A DNA stretch of 64,000 nt, from assembly GCF_943193095.1 (NCBI RefSeq), contig NZ_CALPCV010000012.1:8381-72380 (forward strand). The letters run 5' to 3'. The stretch's first letter is position 1; every line of letters starts with the position of its first letter. Shown here piece by piece: positions 41,755 to 49,900 of the stretch. The notes beneath the pieces were generated by a model that ran no database searches, was not told where the DNA came from, and was given only the letters and a program-made list of their open reading frames with translations. A program made the position numbers and the translations under genes. This DNA comes from Parasutterella muris. Its GTDB lineage: Bacteria > Pseudomonadota > Gammaproteobacteria > Burkholderiales > Burkholderiaceae_F.

Positions 41755-43654
41755 TGCTGTTATGTCTCTTGATATATACCAGCAAGATAGAAATTGCAGC
41801 CGGTGTTACACCTGATATCTGCAGAGCTTCACCCAAATTCCTCGGTCTGATCTTTTTAAGTTTTTGAGTCACTTCAAAGGATAGACCCTTGGCTGAATCA
41901 TAATCAAAATTATCAGGAATTACCGTTTCCAAACGCTGGAGATTTTTCTCAACTTCTTCTCTTTGTCTGTCTTCATAACCTTTGTATTTAATCCGCGTAA
42001 CCAGCGTATCGGCTAAAGAAGAATCTAGATACGGTGGATTAAGAACTGATTCACCGTTTTGCATCTTTAGTTTTGTCAGATCTGTGTATACAAGCTCCGG
42101 CCTTCTCAGTAAGTTATACAGATTCGCTTCTTTACTTAAATCTTCTCCTAAAACGGATTCAACTGAAAGAGCATCTAATACGCCCGGATTTATCCAGATC
42201 GATTTAAGTCTTTGTGTTTCTTGTTCAATCAATTCTTCTTTTCTGCAGAAAAATTCCCAACGCTCTTCTGATACAACGCCAAGCTTATACCCAACTTCAG
42301 TAAGTCTCTTATCAGCATTGTCCTCACGAAGACTCAATCGAAATTCCGCCCGTGATGTGAACATTCTGTAAGGCTCATTAACACCTTTCGTAATCAGGTC
42401 ATTAATCATCACACCAAGATAACCCTCATATCTCCTGACAACGAACGGTTCTCGCCCTCGTATGGACAGAACCGCATTGACGCCGGCCATCAGACCCTGT
42501 GCTGCCGCCTCTTCATAGCCGGTTGTTCCATTTACCTGGCCGGCTAAAAACAGATTTGAGAATTCCTTACTTTCTAAATTATCCTTCAGGTGTGTTGGAT
42601 CGTAATAATCATATTCAATCGCATAGCCAGGTCGAATGATATGTACATTCTCCAAGCCCTTTATGGAATGTATAAAGTCGACCTGAACATCGTACGGAAG
42701 ACTGGTTGAGATACCGTTAGGATAATATTCATAGGTATTTAGTCCTTCTGGTTCCAAAAATACGTGGTGAGAGTCCTTTTCGCTAAAACGATGAATCTTA
42801 TCCTCAATCGAAGGGCAGTATCTTGGCCCGATTCCCTCAATCATCCCCGTATATAAGGGTGAGCGGTCCATATTCCTTCGAATAATGTCATGCGTTGAGA
42901 CATTAGTTGATGTGATCCAGCAAGGAACCTGGTCAGGGTGATCCTCAGCACTACACATATACGAAAACACGGGTACCGGATTTGAATCACCAAGTTGCTC
43001 AGAACAGCGACTGAAATCGATTGTTCTTCCATCCAGTCTAGCAGGAGTTCCGGTTTTCAAGCGTGATCTTGGCAACCCTAGCTGTGCAAGATCGCCCCCT
43101 AATTCAATAGAAGCGGGATCTCCGCTTCGACCTGCTGAATAAACTGTCTCTCCGATAAATACCTTGCCGTTTAGAAAAGTTCCCGAACATAAAACTACCG
43201 CTTTAGAATGAACCCCAATACCAGATCGAAGATATACACCCTCAACGGCATGACCGTTCACGATCAAACCGTTTGCAGCTTCTTCTATTAAATCTAAGTT
43301 TTCAATCGATTCGATACGCTTACGCATCTCAAATTTGTAAAGTCGGCGATCGATCTGCGCACGGGTTGCACGAACTGCCGCCCCTTTTGAAGCGTTTAAT
43401 ACTCGAAACTGAATACCTGAAAAATCAGTAGCTTTAGCAATTAATCCGTCTAACGCATCAACCTCTTTCACGAGATGACTTTTTCCGATGCCTCCTATTG
43501 ATGGATTACAGGATTGCTGACCTAAGTTATCTAAATTATGTGTTACAAGCAGCGTCTTCGCCTTCATTCTTGCGCACGCTGCTGCTGCCTCAATACCGGC
43601 ATTACCACCGCCGATAACGATGACATCGTATTTAATTGGATATAAATAACTCAT
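41732..43654 (-). CDS. mnmG: tRNA uridine-34 5-carboxymethylaminomethyl modification enzyme MnmG
   Basis: A 640-residue FAD enzyme that, with MnmE, modifies U34 of several tRNAs. FAD fold G-G-G-N-A-G-I-E-A-A-A near residue 14, and the MnmG signatures C-N-P-S-I-G-G-I-G-K and G-Q-V-N-G-T-T-G-Y-E-E-A-A-A-Q-G are present. The 20-base gap to mnmE is almost filled by a parS site, so there is no Shine-Dalgarno; translation likely depends on coupling to mnmE. Overlaps rsmG at its end. Confidence 0.98.
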   Translation of the reverse strand: MSYLYPIKYDVIVIGGGNAGIEAAAACARMKAKTLLVTHNLDNLGQQSCNPSIGGIGKSHLVKEVDALDGLIAKATDFSGIQFRVLNASKGAAVRATRAQIDRRLYKFEMRKRIESIENLDLIEEAANGLIVNGHAVEGVYLRSGIGVHSKAVVLCSGTFLNGKVFIGETVYSAGRSGDPASIELGGDLAQLGLPRSRLKTGTPARLDGRTIDFSRCSEQLGDSNPVPVFSYMCSAEDHPDQVPCWITSTNVSTHDIIRRNMDRSPLYTGMIEGIGPRYCPSIEDKIHRFSEKDSHHVFLEPEGLNTYEYYPNGISTSLPYDVQVDFIHSIKGLENVHIIRPGYAIEYDYYDPTHLKDNLESKEFSNLFLAGQVNGTTGYEEAAAQGLMAGVNAVLSIRGREPFVVRRYEGYLGVMINDLITKGVNEPYRMFTSRAEFRLSLREDNADKRLTEVGYKLGVVSEERWEFFCRKEELIEQETQRLKSIWINPGVLDALSVESVLGEDLSKEANLYNLLRRPELVYTDLTKLKMQNGESVLNPPYLDSSLADTLVTRIKYKGYEDRQREEVEKNLQRLETVIPDNFDYDSAKGLSFEVTQKLKKIRPRNLGEALQISGVTPAAISILLVYIKRHNSNGAKNAE

Positions 43655-43656
43655 AA

Positions 43657-43672
43657 TGTTTCACGTGGAACA
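43657..43672. promoter_or_regulatory. parS site 1 (mnmE-mnmG gap)
   Basis: TGTTTCACGTGGAACA differs at one position from the perfect ParB palindrome TGTTTCACGTGAAACA. It fills the gap between the mnmE stop and the mnmG start. Confidence 0.9.
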
Positions 43673-43674
43673 AA

Positions 43675-45066
43675 CTATTTACCGATACAAAATCCGCTAA
43701 AAATCTTACCTAGCAGATCATCTGAAGTTGTCTTACCGATAATCTCTCCCAGATTATCCGAACTCTCTCTAAGCTCTTCTGCAAACAACTCTAATTGTGG
43801 ATTATTGGATTTTATAAAATCTGAAGCTTGATTTAGATGTAAGGAGGCTGCTTTTAAAAGGTTTAAGTGTCTCTCTCTTGCACTATAGACAGAATAGTTA
43901 TCTGTGACTCCAGATAATTTAACAAGCGCATTTTTGAGTTCCTGTAATCCTGCACCCGTGACAGCAGAGGTTGAGATAACTGTTTCACGTGAAACAATGG
44001 AAATAGAATGCTGCGAACTGTCTAATAGATCGGATTTATTGAAAACGCGAATAACAGGAACATCTTCTTTTTTTATAGTGTGTAACAAGTCATCCAGTTT
44101 TTTATGATCCTCGTCATTAAGCGACGTTACATCCAATATCTGCAGAACAATATCAGCATTGGAAATTTCCTGCTTACTTCTCTCGATACCGATCTTCTCA
44201 ATTGCATCATTAGTTTCTCGAATACCGGCTGTATCAACAAAATGAAAGAGAACTCCGGAGATATTAATCGAAGTTTTAATTCGATCCCGTGTAGTGCCTG
44301 CAATATCGGAAACGATTGCAACTTCTTCTCCGGCTAGCGCGTTTAATAAGCTAGATTTCCCCACATTTGCTTCGCCAATTATCGCAACTCTTAAACCATC
44401 CCTAATAATTTCCCCTTGTTTTGCATTTTTTATAATATCTTCAAGATGTTTTTTTATTGATTCAATTTTGTCTCTGGAACCGTACTGATTAATGAAATCA
44501 ATTTCTTCCTCAGGAAAGTCAAGCATCGCCTCAACTTCAACTCTGAGGTTAATAAGCTCATCATTTAGCTTGCTAATTTCCTTAGAGAAGTCTCCTCTCA
44601 GTGAACGAGAGGCGGCTTTGACTGACTGCAGTGTTGAAGCTTCTATGAGATCCGCGGTGGCTTCAGCCTGAATTAAATCAATTTTTCCATTTAAAAAAGC
44701 CCGCTCTGTAAACTCACCCGGATTCGCGAGTCTCAGACCTAAATCTGAGAAACGATCTAGAAGTTCGTTCTGAATAAACTCTAATGAAGCCCTACCGCCA
44801 TGTACTTGAATTTCAAGTACAGATTCGCCGGTATAAGAAAATGGTGCTGCAAAGAAAATGACAATGCCTCTGTCAATAATTTCGCCATCTTTATCGTGAA
44901 TCGGAAGTAAGTATGCATACCTGCTTTCCAGCTTCTTACCGGAGAACAGCTTTGAGGAAATTTCCGTCACACTTTTCTGAGGTCCGGAGAGTCTCAATAT
45001 TCCGATACCCGCATTACCGTTCCCTGTAGCTATTGCTATGATAGGGGTCGATTTGGAATCTGACAT
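43675..45066 (-). CDS. mnmE: tRNA modification GTPase MnmE
   Basis: A 463-residue GTPase partner of MnmG. N-terminal formyl-THF-binding domain, helical domain, and an inserted G domain with G1 G-E-A-N-V-G-K-S-S-L-L-N-A-L-A, G3 D-T-A-G-I-R and G4 F-N-K-S-D. It ends with the catalytic C-I-G-K (here F-C-I-G-K). A perfect parS lies within its codons, giving the residues I-V-S-R-E-T-V. A small rightward ORF starts only 14 bases from its ATG; so its promoter must lie inside that ORF or beyond it. Confidence 0.98.
   Translation of the reverse strand: MSDSKSTPIIAIATGNGNAGIGILRLSGPQKSVTEISSKLFSGKKLESRYAYLLPIHDKDGEIIDRGIVIFFAAPFSYTGESVLEIQVHGGRASLEFIQNELLDRFSDLGLRLANPGEFTERAFLNGKIDLIQAEATADLIEASTLQSVKAASRSLRGDFSKEISKLNDELINLRVEVEAMLDFPEEEIDFINQYGSRDKIESIKKHLEDIIKNAKQGEIIRDGLRVAIIGEANVGKSSLLNALAGEEVAIVSDIAGTTRDRIKTSINISGVLFHFVDTAGIRETNDAIEKIGIERSKQEISNADIVLQILDVTSLNDEDHKKLDDLLHTIKKEDVPVIRVFNKSDLLDSSQHSISIVSRETVISTSAVTGAGLQELKNALVKLSGVTDNYSVYSARERHLNLLKAASLHLNQASDFIKSNNPQLELFAEELRESSDNLGEIIGKTTSDDLLGKIFSGFCIGK
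43981..43996. promoter_or_regulatory. parS site 2 (inside mnmE)
   Basis: Perfect 16-bp palindrome TGTTTCACGTGAAACA within the mnmE coding sequence, 309 bases from parS 1. Read as codons on the minus strand it encodes V-S-R-E-T. Confidence 0.97.
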
Positions 45067-45080
45067 TCACAACCTTTTAT

Positions 45081-45374
45081 ATGAGTTTGAAGAACAATAA
45101 GAACGAAGCCGAAAAACTGCTCGGCTCGGTTCTCGCTGTGCTCTTTGCAGTGCCGATATCTGCTTATCTTGGCAGCATGTTTGGAGATACTTACAATGCT
45201 AGAGTAACGGTTTACCTATGTATCCTTAGTTGGACCATACTAGGTTCCGTCGTCCTGTTTATTCTCACGAGCAAAAGTAAGACCGCTTCAGCAAAAAGTA
45301 TATTTCTGTGGATTATAAGCGTTTGGGTTTGGCCCCTTCCTCTCATCGGATACTTGATACGGAGAAAAGCATAG
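45081..45374 (+). CDS. small hydrophobic protein between yidC and mnmE, 97 residues
   Basis: A rightward ORF in a cluster where yidC and mnmE are normally adjacent and leftward. It has a charged N-terminus (MSLKNNKNEAEKLL) and three hydrophobic segments (VLAVLFAVPISAYLG; VYLCILSWTILGSVVLFIL; IFLWIISVWVWPLPLIGYL) with basic loops and a R-R-K-A end, so a three-helix inner-membrane protein is plausible. No Shine-Dalgarno precedes the ATG, and it starts 14 bases from the divergent mnmE start. I recognise no family. It may be a lineage-specific gene. Confidence 0.5.
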   Translation: MSLKNNKNEAEKLLGSVLAVLFAVPISAYLGSMFGDTYNARVTVYLCILSWTILGSVVLFILTSKSKTASAKSIFLWIISVWVWPLPLIGYLIRRKA

Positions 45375-45375
45375 T

Positions 45376-45458
45376 AAGATGGACCGATGGTTCTTCAAAG
45401 ACTGGATAAGAATCTTATCGCCAGAGAATATTAGATCAGAGCAGCGAAAGTCCATCTT
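45376..45458 (+). ncRNA. candidate structured RNA downstream of the 97-residue ORF
   Basis: AAGATGGAC (45376-45384) pairs perfectly with GTCCATCTT (45450-45458), closing 65 bases. Inside, CTG-GATAAG-AAT-CTTATC-GC-CAG forms a hairpin (45402-45424), and an alternative stem GGTTCTT/AAGAATC (45389-45395 with 45408-45414) would compete with it. No ORF is present. Whether this region is transcribed is unknown. Confidence 0.35.
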
Positions 45459-45581
45459 GTAAACGAGATTCAGATTAAGTAGTAAACCTTGGCGAACTAG
45501 GTTAGAAAAGCTGTTATTCCGTCGGAGAAATAGAACCGATGAAAATGACTTCGCTGTCTCAATGATTATTTTTACTACCCA

Positions 45582-45614
45582 GAAAAAAAGGGCCCCTGAT
45601 TAAACAGAGACCCT
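45582..45614 (-). terminator. terminator of yidC
   Basis: On the minus strand AGGG-TCT-CTG-TTTAAT-CAG-GGG-CCCT forms an imperfect hairpin followed by seven T residues, 20 bases after the yidC stop. Confidence 0.75.
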
Positions 45615-45633
45615 AAGCTATGAAATCTATAAA

Positions 45634-47331
45634 TTAGTTGGTTTGCTTCTTAATTCGATCCGCGGCAATCTGCTTGTTGACAAGGTATTGCTGAACAATC
45701 GAAAGAATATTGTTCACCAGCCAGTAGAGCACAAGACCGGAAGCAAAGAAGATGAACATGATGCCGAAGACAAACGGCATGATAGCCATCATTTTTGCCT
45801 GAACAGGATCAGGAGGAGTCGGATTAAGCTTGAACTGAATGACCATTGTAATGATCATCAGAATAGGAAGAATGAACCAAGGATCAGGAGCCGCAAGGTC
45901 GGTCACCCAGAAAATCCAAGGAGCATCTCTTAACTCGACTGAAGCCAGAAGCACCCAGTAAAGAGCGAGAAAAACCGGCAGCTGGAGCAGGATAGGAAGA
46001 CAACCGCCAACAGGGTTAATCTTCTCAGTCTTGTACATCTCCATCATCGCCATATTGAGACGCTGTTTATCATCTCCGTATTTTTCCTTAAGGGCCTTCA
46101 TTCTCGGACCAAGATCTTTCATCTTCGCCATAGAGCGATATCCAGCAAGTGAAAGCGGATAAAGCACAGCTTTAACAATACAGGTCAGTAAAACGATCGC
46201 CCAGCCCCAATTCCCAACAATTCCGTGAAGGAAAGAAAGAAGCCAGTAGATCGGTTTAGCAAGGAAAGTCAGCCATCCGTAGTCAACTACCAGAGAAAGT
46301 CCCGGCGCAATTGCATCAAGTCTTGTCTGATCCTGAGGACCGGAGTACAGAACAGCGTCCATTGTCTTAGAACTGCCGCTGGGAATGGTGTTGATCTGCT
46401 CAATAGAGCCGATGGCGTAGAGTTTATCTCCGACTTTTCTTGTGTAGTTTTCGCGTTCAACTCCGGGAGTAGGAACCCAGGCGGAAACAAAGTAATGCTG
46501 AATCATAGCGATCCAACCGTTGTCTGCCTTAGCTTGGAAATCTCTGTCCCCGTCAGCGATATCGCTAAACGACACTTTCTGAAATTTTTCCTTATCTGTG
46601 TAGACTGCAGCACCAGTATAAGAGTTAACCATGGCGCCTTCACCTTCAGGCTTATCGCCGTCACGAGTGAGCTGGAAATAAATAGAAGGTGTAATGTCAT
46701 TACCGGTGTTGTTAACGACCTCATGACTTACTTTAATGCCATAGTGACCGCGTTCAAAGGTATAAGCCTTAATGACTTTAACTCCGCCGGATTCGCCTTC
46801 AAATTTAACAGTAAGGGAGTCCTGACCATCTGCAAGCTTCAGCGGACCGGGAACAAGTTTAAATGCAGTCTTATGTGTAGGGTAAGGACCGCCGATCAAT
46901 CCTGTCTGAGCAAGATAAGTGCGTCCTTTTTCCTGAGTGAAAAGGACAACATCTTTCGGAGCCTCGGGTTTATTGCCAAGAACCATGCCGACAAGGCCGG
47001 TATCAGTCCAAGGAGTAGTCTGTTTTTCTTTCCTCAGTTCAGAGCCGACAATAACCGCTCCTGTAGGATCGATAGACAGGTTTAAAAGATCCGTCTCAAT
47101 ATGAACTAAATCAGCTTTGGGAGCAGCAGCAGTTTCTGTAGGAAGTGCTGATGCTGTACTGGCCTGCGGTGTATCCGCTGAGCCCTGTGGAGCTGAGACG
47201 TTTTGAGTCTGTTGAGTTTCGGGTCCGAATAACGGCGGTTTTCCGTTGTAGACTTCCCAACGGTCATAAAGCATAAAAGCCGATAAACCGAAAAGAATCC
47301 ATAGGAGGGCGCGTTGAATATCACTTCCCAT
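45634..47331 (-). CDS. yidC: membrane protein insertase YidC
   Basis: A 565-residue insertase for inner-membrane proteins. N-terminal helix (RALLWILFGLSAFMLY), a large periplasmic beta-sandwich (about 70-340), then five conserved helices. The hydrophilic-groove region (SLAGYRSMAKMKDLGPRMKAL with the conserved Arg; Q-K/M-x-M-Y-K-x-E-K-I-N-P-V-G-G-C-L-P) and the C-terminal M-P-F-V-F-G-I-M-F segment are typical. The last residues are basic. It overlaps yidD by 11 bases and ends at a terminator. Confidence 0.97.
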   Translation of the reverse strand: MGSDIQRALLWILFGLSAFMLYDRWEVYNGKPPLFGPETQQTQNVSAPQGSADTPQASTASALPTETAAAPKADLVHIETDLLNLSIDPTGAVIVGSELRKEKQTTPWTDTGLVGMVLGNKPEAPKDVVLFTQEKGRTYLAQTGLIGGPYPTHKTAFKLVPGPLKLADGQDSLTVKFEGESGGVKVIKAYTFERGHYGIKVSHEVVNNTGNDITPSIYFQLTRDGDKPEGEGAMVNSYTGAAVYTDKEKFQKVSFSDIADGDRDFQAKADNGWIAMIQHYFVSAWVPTPGVERENYTRKVGDKLYAIGSIEQINTIPSGSSKTMDAVLYSGPQDQTRLDAIAPGLSLVVDYGWLTFLAKPIYWLLSFLHGIVGNWGWAIVLLTCIVKAVLYPLSLAGYRSMAKMKDLGPRMKALKEKYGDDKQRLNMAMMEMYKTEKINPVGGCLPILLQLPVFLALYWVLLASVELRDAPWIFWVTDLAAPDPWFILPILMIITMVIQFKLNPTPPDPVQAKMMAIMPFVFGIMFIFFASGLVLYWLVNNILSIVQQYLVNKQIAADRIKKQTN

Positions 47332-47635
47332 GATTTGTGTTCTCTAATTTGGATTGAAAAATATAGTTTGATGAAGCGCTATTGCAGTCGCTGTTTTTGC
47401 ACCAGCATCTCCAACGAAATTTCTCAGGAACTTCATCAATTCCACTCCCGCCAAAAGGCTGGCACCGCAGTAAACGAAACAACGTCAGCCAGCACCCTTT
47501 CACAGCACCGAATCTTTCAATCGAGGTGTATGAGTAGTGGGAGCAGGTAGGAAGAAATCTGCAGTTATGACCGACTATTGGTGAAAAAATAAGTTGGTAG
47601 CAACGGATTAATGTAAGAAGAAACAGCTTAATCAC
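47321..47635 (-). CDS. yidD: membrane protein insertion efficiency factor YidD
   Basis: A 104-residue small membrane-associated protein thought to help YidC. The YidD core is plain: L-I-R-C-Y-Q-L-I-F-S-P, then C-R-F-x-P-T-C-S-H-Y-S-Y-T-S-I and F-G-A-V-K-G-C-W-L-T-L-F-R-L-L-R-C-Q-P-F-G-G-S-G-x-D-x-V-P. The last 30 residues, with extra Cys, extend beyond the usual end into the yidC start. It overlaps rnpA by 8 bases and yidC by 11, so the three are coupled. Confidence 0.95.
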   Translation of the reverse strand: MIKLFLLTLIRCYQLIFSPIVGHNCRFLPTCSHYSYTSIERFGAVKGCWLTLFRLLRCQPFGGSGIDEVPEKFRWRCWCKNSDCNSASSNYIFQSKLENTNHGK

Positions 47636-48086
47636 CAGTCTTCTCCATCCGTAAGGAAACTAATTTTTCAACAAGTTGTTCGAGCAAAATTCGGCAGTCT
47701 TCCCTCATTTCTTGTTTAAGTGAATCCCGGTAAGGGGTGCGAAATAAAGTAGACGGAAGCGGCGCTTTCAGACGAAAGACCACTCTCACACTGAAAGCTG
47801 AGTGCTCGTCCTCTACAGACAAACTGAGAGAGGAGCATCGAATTTCCTCTCTCAATATGCGTTTGATCAGATTTCTATCTACAGAACGCTTTGCAAAGCG
47901 TTTACCGACAGTTAACCCAACCAGGAATTTTGGTTCTTCATCGATAAGCTTTGCCTTAACTTCGAACCATTTTCCATGGAAGCGGACCAAACCCGAACCT
48001 CGTGCTCTGATAACCTCTAAAAAATCTTTAGATTTGATAATTCGAACACTTTTTGGAAAGGACTGAGTCAGCACTCCACAATCCAT
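47628..48086 (-). CDS. rnpA: ribonuclease P protein component
   Basis: A 152-residue basic protein that aids the RNase P RNA in tRNA 5' maturation. The signature is K-R-F-A-K-R-S-V-D-R-N-L-I-K-R-I-L-R-E, with V-G-L-T-V-G-K before it. The N-terminus is extended by about ten residues compared with short homologues, and the C-terminus is long. It starts 29 bases after the rpmH stop and overlaps yidD. Confidence 0.95.
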   Translation of the reverse strand: MDCGVLTQSFPKSVRIIKSKDFLEVIRARGSGLVRFHGKWFEVKAKLIDEEPKFLVGLTVGKRFAKRSVDRNLIKRILREEIRCSSLSLSVEDEHSAFSVRVVFRLKAPLPSTLFRTPYRDSLKQEMREDCRILLEQLVEKLVSLRMEKTGD

Positions 48087-48115
48087 CTTATTACTTCGCG
48101 AGCCTCTCTAAATTA

Positions 48116-48256
48116 TTAGAGAGCTAAAACGTGACGGCCTTTACGACGACGAGCAGCAAGGACCTTGCGGCCACCGCGAGTACGGCTGCGGACGAGGAAT
48201 CCGTGTGTGCGTGCACGTTTAACCTTAGAGGGCTGATAAGTACGTTTTGTTGCCAT
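48116..48256 (-). CDS. rpmH: 50S ribosomal protein L34
   Basis: A 46-residue, highly basic ribosomal protein: MATKRTYQPSKVKRARTHGF onward to KGRHVLAL. It carries two extra residues (Ala-Thr) after Met relative to the usual M-K-R-T-Y-Q-P-S. AAAGGA stands just upstream of the ATG. Position next to rnpA and divergent to dnaA is the canonical arrangement. Confidence 0.98.
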   Translation of the reverse strand: MATKRTYQPSKVKRARTHGFLVRSRTRGGRKVLAARRRKGRHVLAL

Positions 48257-48351
48257 TTTTATTCCTTTTAAAGAGGCCGCGGCTGACGGCACTAAAACTA
48301 AAAGTGATCACCTGATGCGGTCAACGAACAGGCAATTTTGATAAACCACAT

Positions 48352-48381
48352 ATTAGACTTCATTTGCAGTTAACTTGTCAA
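48352..48381 (-). promoter_or_regulatory. promoter of rpmH-rnpA-yidD-yidC
   Basis: On the minus strand TTGACA (48381-48376), 18-base spacer, TCTAAT (48357-48352), about 95 bases before rpmH. A TAATAT two bases further on is an alternative -10 with a longer spacer. The remaining 271-base rpmH-dnaA gap shows no TTATNCACA-type DnaA box. Confidence 0.65.
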
Positions 48382-48527
48382 ATAGAAAGAGAAATATTTT
48401 GTAATTACTTTCATTTACAGCCTTCCCACGGCACCTCTCCAAAGAAGAATCAGAAGACTACATAAGGTACAATCATTGTTTGGATTTTTGATAGAAGCAG
48501 AATTGTCTGCATAAGAAATTAGATTAA

Positions 48528-49889
48528 ATGCGAGAAGTTTGGGAATTAACTTTAGCTTCCTTGAGAGACAGCTACCCCACCGAGGTCTTCGAACCTTGGT
48601 TTGGAAGATTAGAGTACGTCGAAAAAGATGACCCTAATGAACTTGTACTGTGCGCTCCGTCTTTCATTCATTTAAAACAGCTGAAGTCTCAGTATCAGAG
48701 CGAAATCCAGAAAAAGGTGGATGAGATTGCCGGTCGACCGGTTCAACTAACCTTTATTGTTAAGGATCCTAACGAAGGAGCTGCTCGTGCGCAGTCTTCA
48801 CAGGAATCGGAAAGTCATTCTGATGAACATACTGATATTAATCTTCTTGCTAGAAAATCCGGTCTTCATGACGGACTGACATTTGAGACATTTGTTACCG
48901 GTAATGCAAATCGTGTTGCAAGAAGCAGCGCTGAATTAGTTGCGCAGTTTCCGGGAGAAAAGTACAACCCGTTTTTTATCTATGGGGCTGTCGGTCTGGG
49001 AAAAACTCACTTAATGCATTCAGTCGGCAGAAAACTATTGGAAAACAATCCGCATCTAAAACTGCTTTGTATTTCCGCCGAACGTTTCATTAATGAGGTT
49101 GTTGATCTTTCCAGCGGCGGTCGTTTATCCGACGAAAAGATTAAGAAGTTCGATAATAAGTATCGGAATCTGGATGCGCTGCTGATCGATGACGTTCAGT
49201 TCCTATGCAAACGAGGCGGAACGCAGCAAAGACTTTTCAGTATCTTTGAAGCTCTCCTTCCGAAGAATAAGCAAATTATTCTTACCTGCGATACCTATGC
49301 CCGACAGCTTTCCGACTTTGATGAAAGGCTAATCTCGAGACTTGGAGCAGGGCTGTCGGTTTCTATAGAACCTGCAGAATTTGAACTTAGGGCCGCGATT
49401 TTGTTGGAGAAGGCAAGACAGCAGGATGTCCATCTTCCTTTAGAGGTGGCTTATCTTATTGCCAATCGATTGAATACGAATGTCAGAGAGTTGGAAGGAG
49501 CACTAAAAAACGTCATCATGCGCGCAACTGTTTTCAATCGACCGATCACAGAGGAGCTTGCTAAAGAAGCTTTGCAAGGTATCAGCGGAACGGGACGAAT
49601 TTCTATAGAGAACATTCAGCAAACCACTGCTGAACACTTCAATATCAAGATTGCTGACATGCATTCAAAAAGCCGAGTCGCAAATGTGGCATATGCCCGC
49701 CAGATCGCGATGTACCTGGCTAAGGAGCTGACTCAAAAAAGTCTGATTGATATTGGAAACGCTTTTGGCGGAAGAGATCACACGACAGTGCTTTACGCTG
49801 TGAAAAAAATTACTAAAGAGCGTGCTCAGAAACAAGAACTGAACCACACTCTTCATTTAATAGAACAAGCATTAAAGAATTGGAATTAA
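48528..49889 (+). CDS. dnaA: chromosomal replication initiator DnaA
   Basis: A 453-residue AAA+ initiator. Domain I (MREVWELTLASLRDSYPTEV), a short linker, AAA+ domain with Walker A G-A-V-G-L-G-K-T-H-L-M-H and Walker B A-L-L-I-D-D-V-Q-F, and domain IV with the DnaA signature region G-G-R-D-H-T-T-V-L-Y-A-V (the family consensus has H/S at the last sites, so minor variation). The ribosome site is weak. dnaN follows after 11 bases. Confidence 0.97.
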   Translation: MREVWELTLASLRDSYPTEVFEPWFGRLEYVEKDDPNELVLCAPSFIHLKQLKSQYQSEIQKKVDEIAGRPVQLTFIVKDPNEGAARAQSSQESESHSDEHTDINLLARKSGLHDGLTFETFVTGNANRVARSSAELVAQFPGEKYNPFFIYGAVGLGKTHLMHSVGRKLLENNPHLKLLCISAERFINEVVDLSSGGRLSDEKIKKFDNKYRNLDALLIDDVQFLCKRGGTQQRLFSIFEALLPKNKQIILTCDTYARQLSDFDERLISRLGAGLSVSIEPAEFELRAAILLEKARQQDVHLPLEVAYLIANRLNTNVRELEGALKNVIMRATVFNRPITEELAKEALQGISGTGRISIENIQQTTAEHFNIKIADMHSKSRVANVAYARQIAMYLAKELTQKSLIDIGNAFGGRDHTTVLYAVKKITKERAQKQELNHTLHLIEQALKNWN

Positions 49890-49900
49890 CGGGAGCCACG

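Noticed and set aside
46225..47085. 286-codon frame opposite yidC
   Set aside because: Antisense shadow of a canonical gene; composition is not protein-like and there is no start signal.
48257..48527. oriC in the rpmH-dnaA gap
   Set aside because: No TTATNCACA-type box and only moderate AT content; the best partial match has two mismatches.
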